The notes under the pieces are model-generated. The model was not told where the DNA came from. It searched no databases and saw nothing but the letters and a program-made list of their open reading frames with translations. From positions 1-24,616 of IMG/VR virus record IMGVR_UViG_3300034071_000440: 24,616 bases of DNA; one strand, given 5' to 3'. The position numbers were made by a program, and so were the translations under genes. The DNA is from a virus. Position 1 is the first letter of the stretch. Each line of letters opens with the position of its first letter. This document shows, one piece after another, positions 20,687-24,616 of the stretch.

Positions 20687-22702
20687 TTACTTAAGAAGTG
20701 TACCCATAACAGTAACTGTTGAGTCATTGTTAGCGGTTGTTACCTGTAGTTGTACGTTTGCTCCTGAAATACCTGCTGAAACTGATGACGCTGAGCCATT
20801 TGTTCCAACAATTCCGTATTCAGTGATTGCAATGTTATCTGAAGAGTCAAGTGTCAAAAGGACCTTTGATATTTCAGTATGTGTTCCGTAGGCAACCTTT
20901 ACAAGGTATTCTGCTGAACGGTAGTCAGCCTTTGCGAAGGCGTGTGCTACTTGAATTCCTGCTGTTGGTGCTGAAAGTGTTGCTGCAACCTGCTTAGCAA
21001 CTGAGTTTAACTCAACTGCTGTAAAGTTTGGAACAACTGCTTCAAGAGCGTCTACTGCACGAACATCTGTGAAGTACTTGTTTGTTGTACCTTCTACAAG
21101 GTCATCAGTATCAGAATCTGCTACACCGTTTTCTGCGGTAATAGTAAGTCCTGAACCATTTCCTGTAATTGTGATATTAGTCTTTGTAGCACCAACCAAA
21201 AGGTCTGCTGCTGAAGTCTTGGCACGAGCATCTGTGAAGTAAAGGTTTGTAGAACCCTCTTCAATGTCATCTGTGTTAAGTTCATCAATTGCATCGCCAA
21301 TTGTTCCACCTACAGCGTCAATTGCTCGCTGGTTTGTGAAGTAAAGGTTTGCTGAACCTTCTTCAATATCATCTGTGTCAAGTGCGTCTGCGTGATCAAT
21401 TGCTGCTTGCTGTGCAAGACCAATTTCTGTGCCTGTCTTATATGCTGACCAAACTTCTGCTGAAGAAGATGATGCATCATTGATCAAGTCGTCTGCGTAG
21501 TCTTTTGCATCTTGTTCTGCTGTATCAGCGTATGACTGGTAAGCAGTTGTGATTAAGCCTTCACGAGTGTCTGTGTATGCCTTAGCATCGTCTTCTGCTG
21601 TGTTAGCATAACCCTGTGCTGCTGCATCAAGAGTTGAAATTTCTCCATCTACATAACCCTTTGTTGCTGCATGTAATGTAAGTGTTGGTGCACCTGGAAG
21701 AACCAAGTCTCCAGTCATTGTATCGCCAGACTTTGCTACTCTACCAGCAACGGCTGCTGCTGCATCTGTAGCATAGTTTGGATTATCTGCAATTGCTGCA
21801 GCCAATTCATTAAGTGTATCTAGAAGTTCTGGTGCTGAATCTACAAGATCTGCAACCTTGCCGTCTGTGTAAGAGTTAGCGTCTGCAATTGCTTGACCCT
21901 TAGCAGTTGCAATAGCAGAGTTACGGTTTGTAACTTCTGTGTTAATTGCTGAAGTAATTGCTGAGTTACGATCTGTAACTTCTGTTGCAATCTTTCCATC
22001 TGTGTAAGTGTTTGCATCCGCTTCTGCTGTATTAGCCTTTGAGGTAGCGTCTGCTGATGCTGTTGAAATTGCATCTGCTTCTGCTTGATCTGCATAGCCT
22101 TGTGTTGCAAGAACATCTGCACCCCACTTGACTGAAGAACCTGCTGCTGGAGTAAGAACGATATGAGAATCAGAATTGATTGTCATTGCTCCTGCGCCAG
22201 TGAAGTTAAGTGTATCTCCAATAGTCTTGTTTGTTAATGTTTGTGTGTTGGTTGTTCCAACTACCGCACCTGTTGCACCGTGTGCGACTGTAGCATTTTC
22301 GTGATCTGTAAGATCTGATGCTACTGCGTTTGCTGCTGTAGTTGCTGATCCTGCTGCATCATATGCAGCGTTAGTTGCATCAAGTGCTCTTTGGTTTGTG
22401 AAGTAAAGGTTTGAACCTTCTGCAAGATCTCCAGTGTCATGGTTTGAAATATCTGATACTTGACCAGTTACGTCACCAGTTAAATCTGCTGTAATTGTTC
22501 CTGCAGCAAAGTTACCATTAGCATCACGCTTTACAACTTTGTTTGCTTCGTTAGCAGATGTGGCTGTTCCGCCAATAAGATTAACTACGTAATCTTGATC
22601 TGCTTGCTTCTTTGTAAGAACGTCAAAACCGTTAACTGTCGCTGTTGTACCTTCAACGATTAAACCACTCTTAATTTTAAAATCTTTATTTACTGTTGCC
22701 AT
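20687..22702 (-). CDS. Tail fibre protein with YFT-x-x-RA repeats
   Basis: A 671-residue protein with Ala/Asp/Thr-rich repeats. Four copies of DTDD(I/L)xEGSxNLYFTNQRAxDA occur with Tyr at about 100, 454, 488 and 543, a pattern also seen in fibres of cyanophage-type viruses. A PELLDTLNELAAAIADNPNY block at 291-310 matches one in the Mtd-N fibre. Between them are NTAE-DAKAYTDT-type helical repeats at about 205-410. Residues 594-671 form a C-terminal beta-rich domain homologous to the 148-residue neighbour at 22720. The ribosome binding site AAGGAGATATAAA is strong. Confidence 0.87.
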   Translation of the reverse strand: MATVNKDFKIKSGLIVEGTTATVNGFDVLTKKQADQDYVVNLIGGTATSANEANKVVKRDANGNFAAGTITADLTGDVTGQVSDISNHDTGDLAEGSNLYFTNQRALDATNAAYDAAGSATTAANAVASDLTDHENATVAHGATGAVVGTTNTQTLTNKTIGDTLNFTGAGAMTINSDSHIVLTPAAGSSVKWGADVLATQGYADQAEADAISTASADATSKANTAEADANTYTDGKIATEVTDRNSAITSAINTEVTNRNSAIATAKGQAIADANSYTDGKVADLVDSAPELLDTLNELAAAIADNPNYATDAAAAVAGRVAKSGDTMTGDLVLPGAPTLTLHAATKGYVDGEISTLDAAAQGYANTAEDDAKAYTDTREGLITTAYQSYADTAEQDAKDYADDLINDASSSSAEVWSAYKTGTEIGLAQQAAIDHADALDTDDIEEGSANLYFTNQRAIDAVGGTIGDAIDELNTDDIEEGSTNLYFTDARAKTSAADLLVGATKTNITITGNGSGLTITAENGVADSDTDDLVEGTTNKYFTDVRAVDALEAVVPNFTAVELNSVAKQVAATLSAPTAGIQVAHAFAKADYRSAEYLVKVAYGTHTEISKVLLTLDSSDNIAITEYGIVGTNGSASSVSAGISGANVQLQVTTANNDSTVTVMGTLLK

Positions 22703-22719
22703 TTTTTATATCTCCTTAG

Positions 22720-23166
22720 TTATGCCTTAAGTCCAATTCGTGCAAAACGAACTGTGACTGGCTTGATCGCTGGGTCTGGAGTGACTGTTAAGGCCACGGT
22801 ATTTCCAGTGCGAGAGACATTAATGGTGCCAATATTCCCATCATTGTCGATTGTTCCGTATTCGCTGACACTTACATTTGTACCGTCAACGAGAATTGTT
22901 AGTTCGGTTGCATAGAACTTATTGTCCCCTGCAGAGGTCTTTGATATTGAAACAATATACTTGACCATACGCCAAACTGTAGCGTCAAAGTTATCAACAA
23001 CAGTTACGTTCTCAATACCAGTGATTGTATTTTCATTGTTACCAGCAGAACCCAAATCTGTTGCTTGGGCTGATGCGGTGTCAATTAAATCTTCATAATT
23101 TTCTTGAGTAGGTCTATCTCCTGTTTGAAATAGAGTCTTAACTGATGGAATTGATACTTTAGCCAT
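22720..23166 (-). CDS. Virion-associated protein sharing the C-terminal domain of the large fibre
   Basis: A 148-residue protein. Residues 1-60 are a short N-terminal region (MAKVSIPSVKTLFQTGDRPT, LIDTASAQATDLGSAGNN). Residues 65-148 align by eye with residues 594-671 of the large fibre: (Y/W)R-x-x-(E/K)Y-(L/I)V, then L-x-x-D-x-x-N-(I/V)-x-(I/V)-(T/S)EYG, then the same strand order to the end. This looks like a beta-sandwich. The start is leaderless in appearance: TGATATAAT ends 6 bases before the ATG and there is no Shine-Dalgarno. Confidence 0.75.
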   Translation of the reverse strand: MAKVSIPSVKTLFQTGDRPTQENYEDLIDTASAQATDLGSAGNNENTITGIENVTVVDNFDATVWRMVKYIVSISKTSAGDNKFYATELTILVDGTNVSVSEYGTIDNDGNIGTINVSRTGNTVALTVTPDPAIKPVTVRFARIGLKA

Positions 23167-23172
23167 ATCGAT

Positions 23173-23181
23173 ATTATATCA
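23173..23181 (-). promoter_or_regulatory. Leaderless extended -10 promoter before the 22720 gene
   Basis: The minus strand reads TGA TATAAT, then 6 bases and the ATG at 23166. It is the same as those before Ox3 and the 23423 gene. Confidence 0.6.
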
Positions 23182-23198
23182 CCTGTTTAATAAGACTA

Positions 23199-23423
23199 TT
23201 AGAGGATGTAGTTGCTATATCCAATAACCTGTAGTGGAATTGCTGGGGTATTGCCCAAACCAATAGCCACAATTTGAATGGCTGAAAACTTAACTCTAAA
23301 AGGAAGTATGTCTGTGATTACGGTGTTTCTTGTTATTTCTTCTACTTGAACTACAGGATAATCAATAGAAAAAATTTTTTTGGTTTTACCATTAAGTTCA
23401 TCAAGTATTAATGCCGTGGCCAT
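23199..23423 (-). CDS. Small unknown phage protein
   Basis: A 74-residue protein (MATALILDELNGKTKKIFS ... VIGYSNYIL) with alternating hydrophobic residues that suggest beta strands; no signal peptide or membrane helix. Its ATG overlaps the stop of the upstream gene as TAATG, so it is translationally coupled to it. Co-location with fibre and baseplate-type genes suggests a small virion component. I do not recognise the family. Confidence 0.65.
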   Translation of the reverse strand: MATALILDELNGKTKKIFSIDYPVVQVEEITRNTVITDILPFRVKFSAIQIVAIGLGNTPAIPLQVIGYSNYIL

Positions 23424-23839
23424 TAATCTGTTACATCTTCAAGGATAACCATGCTACCCTGGCAAACTGTCCAGACTCTTGTTGGGTCGCTAACCTGAAT
23501 ATCAAAGATGTCTCCTGTCTGCAAGACATTGGATTCTTCTGCTGTAAGCCAAACTGTAAACTCTCCAACAAGGTCATCTTCATCTGCAACTGGATGCAAA
23601 GCCATTATTGTAGTTGCATTATCAGTGATGACTCCTTTGTCTGATGCAAGGGTTGGTCTTTTAATCTTCATGGCAATGTCCCACTCAGATCCAACACCCT
23701 TTAAAATTAACGGGACCTTTGCATCATCTGTAACATAAACCTTAAACCCAGAAGTATCTCCACGAACTACAGTCCAGACAACAGTTGGAGGCGGATTGCC
23801 TACATTGTATAATGATTGAGATCCTCTTAAAGTTGCCAT
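23423..23839 (-). CDS. Baseplate/fibre-type protein, possibly BppU-N-like
   Basis: A 138-residue protein, beta-rich. The run VVRGDTSGFKVYVTDDAKVP near residues 24-43, a WDIAMKIKRPT strand, and EFTVWLTAEESNVLQTGDIFDIQVSD at about 92-117 resemble the N-terminal domain of upper baseplate proteins (BppU family), by memory and without a search. TGATATAAT 6 bases before the ATG and no Shine-Dalgarno indicate a leaderless start. It is followed by the overlapping 74-residue gene. Confidence 0.65.
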   Translation of the reverse strand: MATLRGSQSLYNVGNPPPTVVWTVVRGDTSGFKVYVTDDAKVPLILKGVGSEWDIAMKIKRPTLASDKGVITDNATTIMALHPVADEDDLVGEFTVWLTAEESNVLQTGDIFDIQVSDPTRVWTVCQGSMVILEDVTD

Positions 23840-23845
23840 AATGTT

Positions 23846-23854
23846 ATTATATCA
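23846..23854 (-). promoter_or_regulatory. Leaderless extended -10 promoter before the 23423 gene
   Basis: The minus strand reads TGA TATAAT, then 6 bases and the ATG at 23839. The TGA of the extension is also the stop codon of the upstream gene, so the promoter is welded to the gene end. Confidence 0.6.
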
Positions 23855-24418
23855 CGACAAACCGTCCTTGAGTGCACCCCAAGTACCGTTTCCTTTTGTT
23901 TGAACTATAATCATTCCACCAAGTGATTTAATTGCTTGAACTGCAACCACTCCAACATATCTTGCTGGGCCAGTTGATGGACGACCACTTACCAAGGCTC
24001 CGTTTTGATCTACATAAATTTTTGTTCCAGAAGTACCTAAATCTGTTGTGTTCATTTGTATAATTCCAGAAACAACAACAACTCCGTTTGTAGAAGGCAG
24101 TGTGTCCGATTGCATTAATCCAAGAATTGGGACATCTGGGTTATGAGTAGGACTTGATGGGTTGTATAATTCTACAGTTGGAATTGCTTTTCCTTCATAA
24201 GTCGTTACCCCCGAAATAAATACTGGCTTTCCTGTTAAAATAGAAATAGATGAACTTACATTTCTTACGGGAGATGAAACACTTGTCATTCCTAAAGATG
24301 GCAGTATATTATTTAAAGCATCAACCAGTACTTTAAAGTCTCCGTGTACATTAACAGGATCTGACGCAATAGGGTACGTCATAGTAGGATAATTAGATGC
24401 TGAGGATGTCTGTGGCAT
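23852..24418 (-). CDS. Virion protein with a fibre-type beta domain
   Basis: A 188-residue protein. After a polar N-terminus and a short helical segment (HGDFKVLVDALNNILPSLG), residues about 55-170 follow a pattern seen in phage fibre or decoration domains: GKPVFISGVTTYEG, a PILGLMQSDTLP strand, NGVVVVSGIIQMNTTDLG, TKIYVDQNGALVSGRP and RYVGVVAVQ. It is the first gene of the leftward operon and has an extended -10 (TGGTATAAT) 7 bases before its ATG with no Shine-Dalgarno, so its mRNA is probably leaderless. Confidence 0.7.
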   Translation of the reverse strand: MPQTSSASNYPTMTYPIASDPVNVHGDFKVLVDALNNILPSLGMTSVSSPVRNVSSSISILTGKPVFISGVTTYEGKAIPTVELYNPSSPTHNPDVPILGLMQSDTLPSTNGVVVVSGIIQMNTTDLGTSGTKIYVDQNGALVSGRPSTGPARYVGVVAVQAIKSLGGMIIVQTKGNGTWGALKDGLS

Positions 24419-24425
24419 AATCTTT

Positions 24426-24434
24426 ATTATACCA
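24426..24434 (-). promoter_or_regulatory. Leftward promoter of the structural operon
   Basis: The minus strand reads TGG TATAAT, then 7 bases and the ATG at 24418. There is no convincing -35. It lies back to back with the rightward promoter at 24445-24474. Confidence 0.6.
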
Positions 24435-24444
24435 CCCTCTAAAG

Positions 24445-24474
24445 TTGACTTTTGATAAATTTTTGTGTTATACT
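24445..24474 (+). promoter_or_regulatory. Rightward promoter of the secreted-protein gene
   Basis: TTGACT (24445-24450) and TATACT (24469-24474) are separated by 18 bases, and TG precedes the -10 (TGT TATACT). This is the only promoter here with both a good -35 and an extended -10, so it may be strong or used by unmodified host RNA polymerase. Confidence 0.7.
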
Positions 24475-24480
24475 AGGTAG

Positions 24481-24500
24481 TAACACCTACCAAGGTGTTA
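24481..24500 (+). promoter_or_regulatory. Leader hairpin of the secreted-protein gene
   Basis: TAACACCT-ACCA-AGGTGTTA is a perfect 8-bp stem with a 4-base loop at the predicted 5' end of the transcript, followed by TTGTTTT and then the ribosome binding site. It could protect the mRNA 5' end, act as an attenuator, or be an operator overlapping the start site. Confidence 0.55.
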
Positions 24501-24521
24501 TTGTTTTCTAAGGAGGAAACT

Positions 24522-24616
24522 ATGATTAAATTTATCGAAAGAAACAAAGAGATCATTAGCACACTCAGTATCGTAGCATTAGTAACTGTTTTGTCGAACG
24601 GAGCCAATGCTGATTC
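24522..24616 (+). CDS. Partial gene for a secreted protein (signal peptide only)
   Basis: Thirty-one codons are present: MIKFIERNKE, a hydrophobic core IISTLSIVALVTVLS, then NGANA-D. This is a classic Sec signal peptide with an AxA-type cleavage site after Ala30 (ANA). The ribosome binding site AAGGAGG (24510-24516) is consensus at 5-base spacing. The gene reads rightwards, opposite to all others, and continues past the window. The mature function cannot be told; a secreted enzyme or exported envelope protein is possible. Confidence 0.8.
   Translation, partial: MIKFIERNKEIISTLSIVALVTVLSNGANAD

Overview
The window looks like part of a tailed double-stranded DNA phage genome (Caudoviricetes) or an assembled viral contig. 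It holds a portal, a prohead protease with a nested scaffold, the first codons of what is probably the major capsid protein, several repeat-built tail fibre proteins, a LamG-type minor tail protein and a phage-borne class II ribonucleotide reductase. I see no ribosomal RNA, tRNA, CRISPR array, integrase or transposase. The DNA is AT-rich by eye. Two points hint at an actinobacterial host, perhaps aquatic: many genes have a TATAAT-like box only 6-7 bases before the start codon (leaderless mRNAs are common in Actinobacteria), and the LamG protein resembles actinophage minor tail proteins. The host remains an inference.

All complete genes read right to left on the minus strand. At the far right a divergent pair of promoters (24419-24521) separates this long operon from a plus-strand gene for a secreted protein that runs off the end. 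Leftward the order is: fibre/baseplate-type genes (24418 to 20202), a Mtd-N tail fibre with ten VHGI repeats (20148-18292), an Fn3 protein ending in 40 PFF/PPFF units and a Cys-rich tail (18258-16885), and a small duplicated-module protein (16847-16416). A terminator plus promoter follows at about 16330-16396.

Next is an accessory cassette of ten genes (16303-9376). Seven encode P4H-like 2-oxoglutarate/Fe(II) oxygenases, called Ox1 to Ox7 here in transcription order. Two more are diverged paralogues of one unknown family and one is unrecognised. The genes overlap or abut (TAATG, ATGA), so they form two tightly coupled transcription units, the second starting at 12951. A terminator at 9354-9380 ends the cassette. 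After it come an adenosylcobalamin-dependent RNR with its own promoter, the 1250-residue LamG protein, a small gene, the portal, the prohead protease with nested scaffold, and the capsid start.

The most striking reading is that the cassette is a phage protein-hydroxylation system. A proline-rich structural protein with 59 prolines in a 139-residue Pro/Phe tract lies just upstream of seven prolyl-hydroxylase-fold enzymes. That link is inference from co-location; the intact HxD...H...K/R active sites are seen directly. No gene-free stretch exceeds about 115 bases.
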